A stretch of 6,159 nucleotides of DNA from Gemmatimonadota bacterium (GTDB taxonomy: Bacteria > Latescibacterota > UBA2968): positions 47,993-54,151 of the forward strand of contig PAXL01000049.1 in assembly GCA_002714465.1 (NCBI GenBank). The letters run 5' to 3'. Of the stretch, positions 1 through 6,159 are shown one piece after another (the first letter of the stretch is position 1; the number at the start of each line of letters is the position of its first letter). A model generated the notes under the pieces. The model did no database searches and had not been told where the DNA came from. It saw nothing but the letters and a program-made list of their open reading frames with translations. Made by a program: the position numbers and the translations under genes.

Positions 1-596
1 GAGCCGTCCAGATGTCTTGAGTCTTCACCGGGGAGTAAACCCCGCAGGAAGGCTCGCAGGTCGAGATTCCGTAACCGTCCGCCGGATATCTGGGGCGACA
101 GGTTTGCGGTGTCCTCTCCCCAGAGCTTCTCTGAGTAATTAAGCAGTAGGAGGTCTGCGAGCGTCTGGCCGTACTGACTAACCGCCCAGCTTCGAAAGTT
201 CGGCAGATCTTGCTGCCCCCTTTTCTGGAGACATTCGAGGATGATTCGTACCAGGATCCTCAATGGAAGCTGACGGAGGAGATCACCGGGCTGGAGAGGA
301 AACCTTAGGCGACGACCTGCGAAATGGATCCGGCTTGGGGCATTGACCGTGAGCAGGTCCGATCCAAGGAGGCTGCGGATTTCTTTGGTCACCTCAGGTA
401 TCTTGTCGTGCAGACGGTGGGCGCCCGTGTCGAACAGGCAGTCGCCGAGCTTTAACGTCTTGGCGTTTCCCCCGGTCGAATCCGATCCTTCATACAGTGC
501 CACCTTCAAGCCGGCCTTTCGGGCATAGTAGGCCGCCGCAAGACCGCCGGGTCCCCCTCCCAGTATCTGCAGATTCTTGCTCGTCTCAGTACTCAT
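1..596 (-). CDS. FAD-dependent amine-oxidase-family oxidoreductase, N-terminal part (C-terminus outside window)
   Basis: Reading from the ATG at 596 gives 198 open codons to the window edge, so this is the N-terminal part of a protein that in this family is usually about 400-500 residues. Residues 11-36 form a Rossmann FAD-binding unit: glycine motif G13-x-G15-x-x-G18, then an acidic E36 at the end of the second strand, which normally binds the adenosine ribose. G42-G43-N44 and G58-A59-H60 follow, as in protoporphyrinogen oxidase and UDP-galactopyranose mutase relatives. Further on are GRRLRFPLQPGDLL (94-107) and YSEKLWG (154-160), both typical of the protoporphyrinogen-oxidase-like proteins found in polysaccharide clusters. 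It is probably a cytosolic flavoenzyme. The start overlaps the upstream glycosyltransferase by 11 bases and has no clear Shine-Dalgarno, so it is probably translated by coupling. A glycan or lipid-sugar role is inferred from that neighbour. True haem synthesis is less likely in this context but cannot be excluded. The exact reaction cannot be assigned. Confidence 0.85.
   Translation of the reverse strand, partial: MSTETSKNLQILGGGPGGLAAAYYARKAGLKVALYEGSDSTGGNAKTLKLGDCLFDTGAHRLHDKIPEVTKEIRSLLGSDLLTVNAPSRIHFAGRRLRFPLQPGDLLRQLPLRILVRIILECLQKRGQQDLPNFRSWAVSQYGQTLADLLLLNYSEKLWGEDTANLSPQISGGRLRNLDLRAFLRGLLPGEDSRHLDG
586..596 (-). promoter_or_regulatory. 11-base stop/start overlap, likely translational coupling
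   Basis: The minus-strand string ATGAGTACTGA contains the ATG of the oxidoreductase (596-594) and the TGA stop of the glycosyltransferase (588-586) in different frames. The bases just upstream, which lie inside the glycosyltransferase gene, hold no good Shine-Dalgarno. Ribosomes ending on the first gene can therefore be expected to restart on the second, tying the amounts of the two proteins together. The overlap is seen directly; the coupling is inferred. Confidence 0.7.
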
Positions 597-1977
597 AGAT
601 GTCGATTTCCGACCACATTCGGTTCACATATGGATTGTGGTAGAAGGTCTTCCGGGATTTCAACGGTCGTTCTGAAAAGGCGAAAGAATTTCCGATCGTG
701 ACCACACGTGTATCCTCGGATATATGTTTGAGTTGAGACAGATCACCGTCTTCGACCACGATGTACACGGCTTTAACATCCTGTGAGGATAGGTAGTATT
801 CAATCAAAGGTACGGTCACGATGTGGAGGTCAGGATCATTCAGCGCTTGGAGATGTTGCTTCACCTGGTATATAGCCGACGGGGATGTGTGCTGCATCAC
901 GAGATGCAGGGTGATGTAACTGTGCACAATCAGGAACAAGGTGAATGTAGCTTGGCGGATTCTGCGACCTCTCGCGTCGAAAAACACGGCCTGTAAACAA
1001 ATCAGCAGGATCAGCGGCAGAAGCGGCAACACGTGTCTGCTTTTGTGGATGACGTTCTGGCCGAAGTAAACCCAGAGGAAGTAGATGACCCAGCTAGCCA
1101 GGTGTATGCGCCAGAACGGATCGTGGATATTCTTCTTGAACACGCCTCTCAGCACAGGGAGGACCGCCACACCTAGGGCGATCACCGCAAAGGCGGTAGA
1201 CACGTTCCGGTCAGTCCAGTAGAGGCCCAGTCCGTCTGCCACGATTCCCTCCATTAGCTTGACGAACCTGATAAACACGTCGGATTCTGTGACCACGGTG
1301 CCGCCGAACTCGGCAAAGTGCCCTGCAGACTGGACTCGCGCAGCTTCAACCAGTTCAGACCATCCAGTTATCCAGATCAGAGGAGCGGCCCAGACGACAA
1401 CGCCCAAAAAACTGGACCCCAGAACCAGCGATCGGTTTCGCCGAGAAACCCAGACGGCACGGATCCAGGGCAGGACTGCAAATGGCAGGTAAGAAAGACG
1501 GATCCCTGCCAGCAGGCCGGACAGGAATCCACCGAGAATGGGCCTTCGGCCACTTGTTAGGAAGTAGTATGATCCTAGAAGACATGCCAGCCCCGTAACG
1601 TCTGGCATGTATCGATTGCCGATTAGCCAGACCATCGGATTAAAGAAGGTCAGGACCGCGATTATCATCCCGCGTGGACTGTTCAGGGGCTCGCGCGCTA
1701 TAGCCAGCAGACTCAGGATGATCACACCTGTCATCACGCCGCCGACAACTGCGAAGGCGATAGCGTAGCCACCGGTAAGCAGCGTGATTGCTTTAACCAG
1801 CCAGCAGAAGATGGGGTAGGCGGGGAAGTGAGGTTGCAGTTGAGGCACGTCGTAATTGACCGTGCTAAGGGCAAACCGAAGGCTGTCGGGGTCCTCAATG
1901 TAGTAAATTGCGCTGAGAACCCGTGAGGTTATGCAGGCCAACAGAACTATTAGAATTGACCCTGATCGGGTAGACAT
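586..1977 (-). CDS. Multi-pass membrane glycosyltransferase, GT-C / GT39 (PMT/ArnT-like)
   Basis: This 463-residue protein has about ten to eleven hydrophobic segments, roughly at residues 7-24, 52-95 (two), 102-120, 125-141, 146-170, 185-204, 260-279, 291-307, 314-333 and 342-360. A polar tail of about 100 residues follows. GT-C marks are visible: an acidic motif E28-D29-P30-D31 in the first loop after the first segment, a PxYP-type motif near 50-55 (HFPAYP), and HKSRHVLPLLP (311-321), resembling the basic/Pro motif near the active site of GT39 enzymes. Such enzymes move a sugar from a polyprenyl-phosphate carrier to a lipid or protein acceptor on the outer face of the inner membrane; donor and acceptor here are unknown. 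The ATG is firm because an in-frame TAG lies five codons upstream with no alternative start between. No Shine-Dalgarno is visible. The gene overlaps the following oxidoreductase and starts 29 bases after a hairpin. Confidence 0.82.
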   Translation of the reverse strand: MSTRSGSILIVLLACITSRVLSAIYYIEDPDSLRFALSTVNYDVPQLQPHFPAYPIFCWLVKAITLLTGGYAIAFAVVGGVMTGVIILSLLAIAREPLNSPRGMIIAVLTFFNPMVWLIGNRYMPDVTGLACLLGSYYFLTSGRRPILGGFLSGLLAGIRLSYLPFAVLPWIRAVWVSRRNRSLVLGSSFLGVVVWAAPLIWITGWSELVEAARVQSAGHFAEFGGTVVTESDVFIRFVKLMEGIVADGLGLYWTDRNVSTAFAVIALGVAVLPVLRGVFKKNIHDPFWRIHLASWVIYFLWVYFGQNVIHKSRHVLPLLPLILLICLQAVFFDARGRRIRQATFTLFLIVHSYITLHLVMQHTSPSAIYQVKQHLQALNDPDLHIVTVPLIEYYLSSQDVKAVYIVVEDGDLSQLKHISEDTRVVTIGNSFAFSERPLKSRKTFYHNPYVNRMWSEIDIYEY

Positions 1978-1996
1978 GGGTTTTTCGCATCTCTAA

Positions 1997-2035
1997 CAAT
2001 TAAATAGGGCTACTCGAGCACAGCCCGAGTAGCCC
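1997..2035 (-). terminator. Probable Rho-independent terminator after the DUF4856 gene
   Basis: On the minus strand a perfect 10-bp stem (GGGCTACTCG with CGAGTAGCCC, arms 2035-2026 and 2016-2007) encloses a 9-base loop. It is followed by the AT-rich tail TATTTAATTG. The stem begins 31 bases past the DUF4856 stop. The plus strand has no T-run after the hairpin, so it works in one direction at most. The U-tract is interrupted, so termination may be partial; the hairpin could instead protect the 3' end of the mRNA. It also sits only 29 bases before the glycosyltransferase start. Confidence 0.65.
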
Positions 2036-2066
2036 CCAACTTGATGCGCTTTAATGGAGGAAGGGT

Positions 2067-3479
2067 TTACCAGCCTGCCACGTTGGCGCTGGAGAAACCA
2101 AGAACCGACTCAAAAATCGATGCGGCCTCGGTAAGATTTGCAACGGTCGCGTCGTAGGCAGCCGTCCCGGGTGCATCGTACTTGGGAGCGTCACCCATTA
2201 AGGTATGCAGTTGTTCAAGATCTGCCGCTGTAAGTTTTCCAAACGTATTGTATTGGAGAGCCATCGTGAAGGCTTTCATTTCGGCCCAATGCTTGTTGTG
2301 ATTCGCGGCATTTTCGTCGGCTGTACCAATCTTCGACATATCACCCAACGTATCGTTGATGTAGTGTACTGCGGTTGCAGCAATAACCTTCTCCATTCCC
2401 TCTGCTGCGATTTGACGGTGTACGGAGATCTCAGCAACCGTTCCTTGGTTAGTGATAGCTGTCCGACCTGCAAGATAGGCGTCAAAAATTTCTTTCGTGA
2501 AATCCACGCCCGAACCGCCTTTGTCGCGCTTACCGGCGTTCCGAGAAAGACCGAAATTGTATTCTGATTTCAGGTCAATTTGGCCGTCACCGTTCGAATC
2601 AAAGGTAAAGTCATCAGCTGACTTACCGGCCAACTGTTCGTCTGAGTAGCGGGCATAGTCTCTCGCTGCTCCGAAGTAGCCGAACGACTCATCCCAATAG
2701 TGTTCCATTGCGGTGTAGGTAGAAGTACCGTTCCGGGCTACAGTGTTGTCCTGGTCAAGGAGCACGGCGAAGTATTTGCTCGTGGCCTGCGCATAGCTAA
2801 CGGCACCGATCAAAAGCTTGTTGATCATTTGTGATAAGTCTAAACCTGCATCCGTTGTATAGACGGCGGCGGTACCAAGCTTGGCAGGATCCTGTGAGTT
2901 TGCAACCACGATGTCGAACCATTCTCGGATCAAGTCATCTGCTGTCTTTCCTCCAGATCCAAGTACGACGTCCGCCGATATTTTACCCAACAGGTTTTTC
3001 CCCGATGAGATCGACGCGTATGTTGTTTCTACGATGGGTAATCCAGCCGTCGTCAGCGTCTGAAGGCTCAGCGCATCATCGTGATCGTAGAAATTCAGCA
3101 GATCCTGAAGGCTGGCAGGCGTGGCACCGTCTTTGCCAAGGTTGCCGATAAAGATCTTGAGATCTTGGATCAGGAGCTGACGGACAACTTGTCCGCTGTA
3201 TGAGACACTACTTTTCCCATCCTCGAAACGGCTGTCAAAGGTGTAGGCCGTTGGGACCTCAATCTTTGCTGGTGTCGTAGGTGTCGCAGGTGTCGCAGGT
3301 GTCGTAGGTGTCGTAGGTGTCGTAGGTGTCGTAGGTGTCGTAGGTGTCGCAGGTGTCGTAGGTGTCTCGACGGGCGCCATAACAGCATCATCGCTTCCGC
3401 ATCCAAGAGTCGTCAGACACACGGCGGAAAGAAAAACCGGTAGGGATGAAAGTATCCACGATTTGTGATGGTGGGACAT
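2067..3479 (-). CDS. DUF4856-family lipoprotein with Thr/Pro repeat linker
   Basis: This 470-residue protein opens with a signal sequence (K6, hydrophobic stretch 8-26) ending in a lipobox-like TLGC with the lipidated Cys at 27. Next comes GSDDA, the kind of acidic start linked to surface lipoproteins in Bacteroidota. Residues 40-70 are a Thr/Pro repeat linker. The folded part (about 75-470) resembles DUF4856: YTFDSRFEDGKSSVSYSGQ (79-97), MEHYWDESFGYFG (258-270), SRNAGKRD (312-319), FDAYLAGRTAI (332-342) and a C-terminal helical region with AVHYIND (370-376) and HWAE (397-400). An EF-hand-like loop, DSNGDGQID, lies at 294-302. The function of DUF4856 is not established. From memory, homologs often lie near TonB receptors and imelysin-type proteins, suggesting a part in iron or chelate uptake. 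Here it follows a FecA-like receptor, which agrees. The start is supported by AGGAGG nine bases upstream. Family assignment is from recalled motifs, not a profile search. Confidence 0.85.
   Translation of the reverse strand: MSHHHKSWILSSLPVFLSAVCLTTLGCGSDDAVMAPVETPTTPATPTTPTTPTTPTTPTTPATPATPTTPAKIEVPTAYTFDSRFEDGKSSVSYSGQVVRQLLIQDLKIFIGNLGKDGATPASLQDLLNFYDHDDALSLQTLTTAGLPIVETTYASISSGKNLLGKISADVVLGSGGKTADDLIREWFDIVVANSQDPAKLGTAAVYTTDAGLDLSQMINKLLIGAVSYAQATSKYFAVLLDQDNTVARNGTSTYTAMEHYWDESFGYFGAARDYARYSDEQLAGKSADDFTFDSNGDGQIDLKSEYNFGLSRNAGKRDKGGSGVDFTKEIFDAYLAGRTAITNQGTVAEISVHRQIAAEGMEKVIAATAVHYINDTLGDMSKIGTADENAANHNKHWAEMKAFTMALQYNTFGKLTAADLEQLHTLMGDAPKYDAPGTAAYDATVANLTEAASIFESVLGFSSANVAGW
3271..3366 (-). 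repeat. 9-bp minisatellite encoding (T/A)TP linker
   Basis: Ten full head-to-tail copies of a 9-base unit (plus strand ggtgtcgta, with three copies reading ggtgtcgca) fill 3271-3360, and a 6-base partial copy follows. In the DUF4856 gene each unit encodes Thr-Thr-Pro or Ala-Thr-Pro, making a stiff, extended linker between the lipidated Cys and the folded domain. Because the unit is a multiple of three, changes in copy number would alter linker length without a frameshift. Near-identical copies suggest recent expansion by slippage. Confidence 0.95.
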
Positions 3480-3488
3480 TTTGATGAA

Positions 3489-3494
3489 CCTCCT
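3489..3494 (-). promoter_or_regulatory. Strong Shine-Dalgarno (AGGAGG) for the DUF4856 lipoprotein
   Basis: Minus-strand AGGAGG lies nine bases before the ATG at 3479-3477. It is the only canonical Shine-Dalgarno before any start visible in the window; the receptor, glycosyltransferase and oxidoreductase all lack one. It supports the chosen start and suggests independent, efficient translation of the lipoprotein. Confidence 0.8.
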
Positions 3495-3512
3495 ACAAGT
3501 GGGTTAAATTGC

Positions 3513-3524
3513 TATTAGCTAATA
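3513..3524. promoter_or_regulatory. 12-base palindrome TATTAGCTAATA in the receptor-lipoprotein spacer
   Basis: A perfect 12-base palindrome sits in the 59-base AT-rich gap between the receptor stop and the DUF4856 start. It could be an operator or part of a weak internal promoter. It does not match the Fur consensus well. One such palindrome is expected by chance in a few kilobases, so support is weak. No convincing terminator is seen in the gap, so the two genes are probably co-transcribed. Confidence 0.25.
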
Positions 3525-3538
3525 TTTGAAAAGGTCTT

Positions 3539-5992
3539 TTAAAGACCGTACTTGATTCCAAAATTGACCTGTCTCCGCGGTCCGATAAGGATTCCGGAGC
3601 TCAGGTTAGCTTGGGGTTGACCAGGATTTGAATGGAGCCGAGACCCGATGTAAACTTTGTCGAGAATGTTCTTACCAGTGACGGATACAGTCCAATCGGA
3701 TGTGATGTCATACTCGGCGCTGGCATTCAGGATGTGGTGTGACGGGACCGGACCCGTGTCTCCGCGGTTAAGAGTCTCGTTCAGGTTTTCGAAGTCCGTG
3801 AAGACTTCGTCGACATAGCGCCAATCGGCACGCAGGTTTAACGAGCTGATCCGTTTCGAAAATCCGAGTGTGAGTGTGTGTTCCGGAGCGTAGGGAAGTT
3901 CGTTTCCCGCGAGGTCGACTTCGACGTTTCCTGCGAGTCGCCCTGATCTCACTCGTCCACTCTCGATTTCTGTTTTCAGGTAGGTGTAGGAGAAGTTGAT
4001 GTCCGGAAGCGCTTTGGCATACCGAGAGAATCGGATGGATCCTCCTGCCTCGATACCGTAGGTCTGTACTTTACCCAAGTTCCTGAAAGCAGTGCCTCGA
4101 CCCGCGGCGACTAGATCGCTGACCTTAATCCAATAACCTGCGATCTCAAGGCGGAGACCAGGTTGCCAGGTGCGTAGACCGGCTTCCATGTTCCAACTCT
4201 TTTCTGATTCGAGGTCGAGCCCTCCCGTAGCCACATTCTGTCCGAAGTTCGTGACACGTAACGTACCGCTGGAGGGGGGTGTGTAGCCCCGGTGAATGCC
4301 TCCGAAGAGATTGTAGTCGCCGATAGCGTAGTTGATGCCCAGACCGGGAAGCAGGACGTGGGTGATTTTGTCGGAAAGTATCGACCCGCGGAGCCTGTCG
4401 ATCTGATCCTGCCCGAAATATTCAAACCGAATACCTGGACTCAGCGTCAGACTGCCCGCCTCATACTGTTCGTTCACATAGAGTGAGAGGGCAGCTGTTT
4501 CGTAGTGGTGGCTCTGGCCGACGATGGTCGGGTCGTCTTCCGACCCCGTGAAGTAGACGCCGTCTCTAGCATTGGGTGCGTTTCCAGCCTTCTTATCGTC
4601 GATGAACCGCTCCCAGTGACCTCTGGCGCCGACTTGGAGTTCTCCGGATTCGTGCCGAAGTGTATAGTTCTGTTCCACCCCACCAACGTAGAAGGTGCGG
4701 AGGATTCCGAAGTTGGACCTTCCGTTGCCGACACGGACGAGGTCGCTATTGATGAAGTAAGGCACGGCTGTCAAGTTGCCAGCTTGGAGGGTTGCCGGCC
4801 TGACGAAGATGTCGTCTTCTCGCCACCATCTTCGGTCGAAGTAGCTCGTGTAGACGGTCGTATTGCCCGTCAGGTTTTCTGTGATTTCGCTCGTGTAAAG
4901 GACATCTAGCGAGGCACGGAAGACCTTGAAGTTGTCGTCTTCCTTTGGGTTGAAGTTCGGGTCTCTAGCAAAGGAGTACTCCGTTAACCCGGTGTATGTT
5001 GCGTTCGAGTTCTCGTAATTCGCGTTCGCCTTGACGTAGAGTATCTTCCGGTCCGACAGGAAGAAGTGTGATTTGACCGTGCCGTTGACCTGGTCGAAAT
5101 CGTTGTTTTGCCTAAAGCCGTTCCCTCGCTTGTAGAGGAGTTGGACGTCGGACTTGACGGCTTCAGAGCCGAAACCGCTGAACTCGGTGAACACACTCGC
5201 ATAGGCGTTGTTGCCGCCCGTAAGTTGTATTGTTCTTCCCGCTTCCCCGCCGGGTTTGCGCGTCGTGTAGTTGATCACTCCGCCCATGGTGTGCGGGCCG
5301 AAACGAATCGCCGAGCTCCCCTTAATGATCTCGACTTCGTTTATTCGCTCGGAGGGCGGGTTGTAATACATGTTCGGGTAGACGTAGAGCGCAGGCTGTA
5401 TAGGAACGCCGTCCTCAAGTACAAGCACACGTGAACTTCGTCTCGGATTGAGGCCTCGGATTCCTATGCTCAGCCGGGAGTTGGCGAATCCGTCATCCGC
5501 GTAGCCGTTTATGCCCGGGACCATCTCGAGCAACTCCTGGATGCCGATCGGTCGGATCAGGCCGACGCTCTCAGATTCAAGCCGACTGACTGTGCCAGGC
5601 AGTTTTTTGAAGACACGCGGAGATCGGCCGATGACTTCGAGTGGAAGGAGCTGGATCGGATCGGTTGTGAGGGCGACCGTGGGCGTAAGATCAACGCCCG
5701 GCCTGAGGACGAGCTTTTCGGTGTGGGTCCGGTAGCCGACAAGCAGGACGTGCAACTCGAGGGGTCCAGGGATGAGATTTGAGAAACGGAATGTCCCCTC
5801 GTCATCGGAGGTTGTGGAGCGTGTGACTTCGCCGCCAGATCGCAGGCTCACGACAGCCGACGCGATCGGTGATTGCGTTTCGGCATCGACGACGTTGCCC
5901 GTTACGGAAGTTTGGTTCTGTTGCGCGGTAGCCTGACCAAGGGTCAGCGTGAGAAATAGAAGCGCTGCTACGGCGAGGATCGATCTACTCAT
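3539..5992 (-). CDS. TonB-dependent outer-membrane receptor, FecA-like, with carboxypeptidase-regulatory-like domain
   Basis: This 817-residue protein should import a scarce ligand across the outer membrane using TonB energy. It has a signal peptide with likely cleavage after ATA at 21-23. A carboxypeptidase-regulatory-like beta domain follows (about 27-110; TGNVVDAETQSPIASAVV, then FRFSNLIPGPLEL and GYRTH). A TonB-box-like stretch LPLEVIG lies at 116-122, and the plug at about 127-246 includes IQELLEMVPGINGY, IRGLNPRRSSRVLVLEDG and IRFGPHTMGGVINYTTRKP. The 22-strand barrel fills the rest, with GGIHRGYTPP (564-573), a TonB_dep_Rec-type NILDKVYIGSR (775-785) and the C-terminal strand VNFGIKYGL. 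The plug and the GxHRGxxPP segment recall ferric-dicitrate receptor FecA, so an iron chelate is the best guess. No long N-terminal FecR-signalling (STN) domain is evident. The ATG is eight bases after the stop of the upstream lipoprotein and lacks a Shine-Dalgarno, suggesting coupling. Length is normal and no disruption is seen. Confidence 0.93.
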   Translation of the reverse strand: MSRSILAVAALLFLTLTLGQATAQQNQTSVTGNVVDAETQSPIASAVVSLRSGGEVTRSTTSDDEGTFRFSNLIPGPLELHVLLVGYRTHTEKLVLRPGVDLTPTVALTTDPIQLLPLEVIGRSPRVFKKLPGTVSRLESESVGLIRPIGIQELLEMVPGINGYADDGFANSRLSIGIRGLNPRRSSRVLVLEDGVPIQPALYVYPNMYYNPPSERINEVEIIKGSSAIRFGPHTMGGVINYTTRKPGGEAGRTIQLTGGNNAYASVFTEFSGFGSEAVKSDVQLLYKRGNGFRQNNDFDQVNGTVKSHFFLSDRKILYVKANANYENSNATYTGLTEYSFARDPNFNPKEDDNFKVFRASLDVLYTSEITENLTGNTTVYTSYFDRRWWREDDIFVRPATLQAGNLTAVPYFINSDLVRVGNGRSNFGILRTFYVGGVEQNYTLRHESGELQVGARGHWERFIDDKKAGNAPNARDGVYFTGSEDDPTIVGQSHHYETAALSLYVNEQYEAGSLTLSPGIRFEYFGQDQIDRLRGSILSDKITHVLLPGLGINYAIGDYNLFGGIHRGYTPPSSGTLRVTNFGQNVATGGLDLESEKSWNMEAGLRTWQPGLRLEIAGYWIKVSDLVAAGRGTAFRNLGKVQTYGIEAGGSIRFSRYAKALPDINFSYTYLKTEIESGRVRSGRLAGNVEVDLAGNELPYAPEHTLTLGFSKRISSLNLRADWRYVDEVFTDFENLNETLNRGDTGPVPSHHILNASAEYDITSDWTVSVTGKNILDKVYIGSRLHSNPGQPQANLSSGILIGPRRQVNFGIKYGL

Positions 5993-6000
5993 AGGAATTT

Positions 6001-6159
6001 TTAGAACCGTTTCGGGTTTCGGGTTTCAAAAGCGCCATCGGCATCTTCACGTGTTGCCGCCTTGTCTCTACCTTGCGGGTCGAACTGAATGATCCCGTAG
6101 CTGCCCTTGTTCTGGTTGTCCTGATTCTGAGGCGCCAGGATCGGATCGGACTCACATCC
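6001..6159 (-). CDS. Small hydrophilic probable lipoprotein, C-terminal part (start outside window)
   Basis: A frame open from the window edge to the TAA at 6003-6001 gives 52 residues, beginning GCESDPILAP and ending TRNPKRF. The visible Gly-Cys followed by Glu-Ser-Asp looks like the end of a lipobox with an acidic surface-export-type start; the signal sequence would lie just outside. If so, the mature protein is only about 51 residues, rich in Q, N, D, K and R and with no membrane segment. I do not recognise the family. Its stop lies eight bases before the receptor start, so it is very likely co-expressed with it. A second open frame exists here, but it yields an Arg/Thr-rich, shadow-like product. 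The lipobox is inferred because residue -3 cannot be seen; an ordinary Cys inside a larger protein remains possible. Confidence 0.6.
   Translation of the reverse strand, partial: GCESDPILAPQNQDNQNKGSYGIIQFDPQGRDKAATREDADGAFETRNPKRF

Noticed and set aside
343..528. Plus-strand open frame of 61 residues
   Set aside because: Antisense to the oxidoreductase, which has clear FAD-binding motifs in the opposite strand.
2205..2567. Plus-strand open frame of 120 residues with several Cys
   Set aside because: Antisense to the conserved DUF4856 domain; composition shows no known fold and no start signal.
3170..3406. Minus-strand 78-residue frame with a long Arg-His-Leu repeat
   Set aside because: It is the shifted reading of the Thr/Pro minisatellite inside the DUF4856 gene; the repeat explains it fully.
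3513..3524. Fur box in the receptor-lipoprotein spacer
   Set aside because: The palindrome does not match the GATAATGATAATCATTATC consensus beyond AT-richness.
3528..3541. Possible AAAAGACCTTTT hairpin at the receptor stop
   Set aside because: The stem is four A-T pairs only, too weak to be a terminator.
4505..4909. Plus-strand open frame of 134 residues
   Set aside because: It lies wholly antisense to the intact receptor gene, has no recognisable domain and has no Shine-Dalgarno; a shadow of codon bias.
6007..6027. Heptamer repeat (gggtttc, about 2.5 copies) near the end of the small lipoprotein gene
   Set aside because: Very short, lies within the reading frame and shows no sign of being a larger array or a regulatory site.

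Overview
The window is a compact, one-directional stretch of bacterial chromosome. Every supported gene reads on the minus strand, so transcription runs from high to low coordinates. The large receptor carries a carboxypeptidase-regulatory-like domain ahead of its TonB plug. It sits beside a lipoprotein of a family (DUF4856) best known from Bacteroidota. Signal sequences are followed by acidic residues, and most starts lack a strong Shine-Dalgarno. Together these point to a diderm of the Bacteroidota/FCB type, possibly a moderately GC-rich marine-like lineage. The taxonomic call is inference from protein style, not from a marker gene.

Region A (6159 down to 2067) looks like one transport operon. 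It begins with the 3' end of a gene for a small, very hydrophilic, probable lipoprotein whose start lies outside the window. Eight bases after its stop comes an 817-residue TonB-dependent outer-membrane receptor with FecA-like features. A 59-base AT-rich spacer follows, carrying a strong Shine-Dalgarno and a 12-base palindrome. Then comes a 470-residue DUF4856 lipoprotein with a Thr/Pro repeat linker encoded by a 9-bp minisatellite and an EF-hand-like loop. A GC-rich hairpin with a short AT-rich tail follows this gene on the minus strand and probably marks the end of the unit. The simplest reading is an outer-membrane uptake system, probably for iron or a ferric chelate: the receptor is the pore and the two lipoproteins are accessory, perhaps surface-exposed, ligand-handling parts. 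The substrate is not proven by the sequence.

Region B (1977 down to 1) is a tightly coupled pair. The first gene is a multi-pass GT-C/GT39-like membrane glycosyltransferase. The second is the N-terminal 198 residues of an FAD-dependent amine-oxidase-type oxidoreductase (protoporphyrinogen-oxidase/UDP-galactopyranose-mutase-like), whose start codon overlaps the end of the glycosyltransferase by 11 bases. This pairing suggests a glycan or lipid-linked sugar pathway, functionally separate from region A.

There are no RNA genes, CRISPR arrays, insertion sequences or attachment sites that I can support. No gap between genes exceeds about 90 bases. The most interesting parts are the DUF4856 lipoprotein with its repeat linker and calcium-loop-like insertion, the uncharacterised small lipoprotein next to the receptor, and the coupled glycosyltransferase/oxidoreductase pair.
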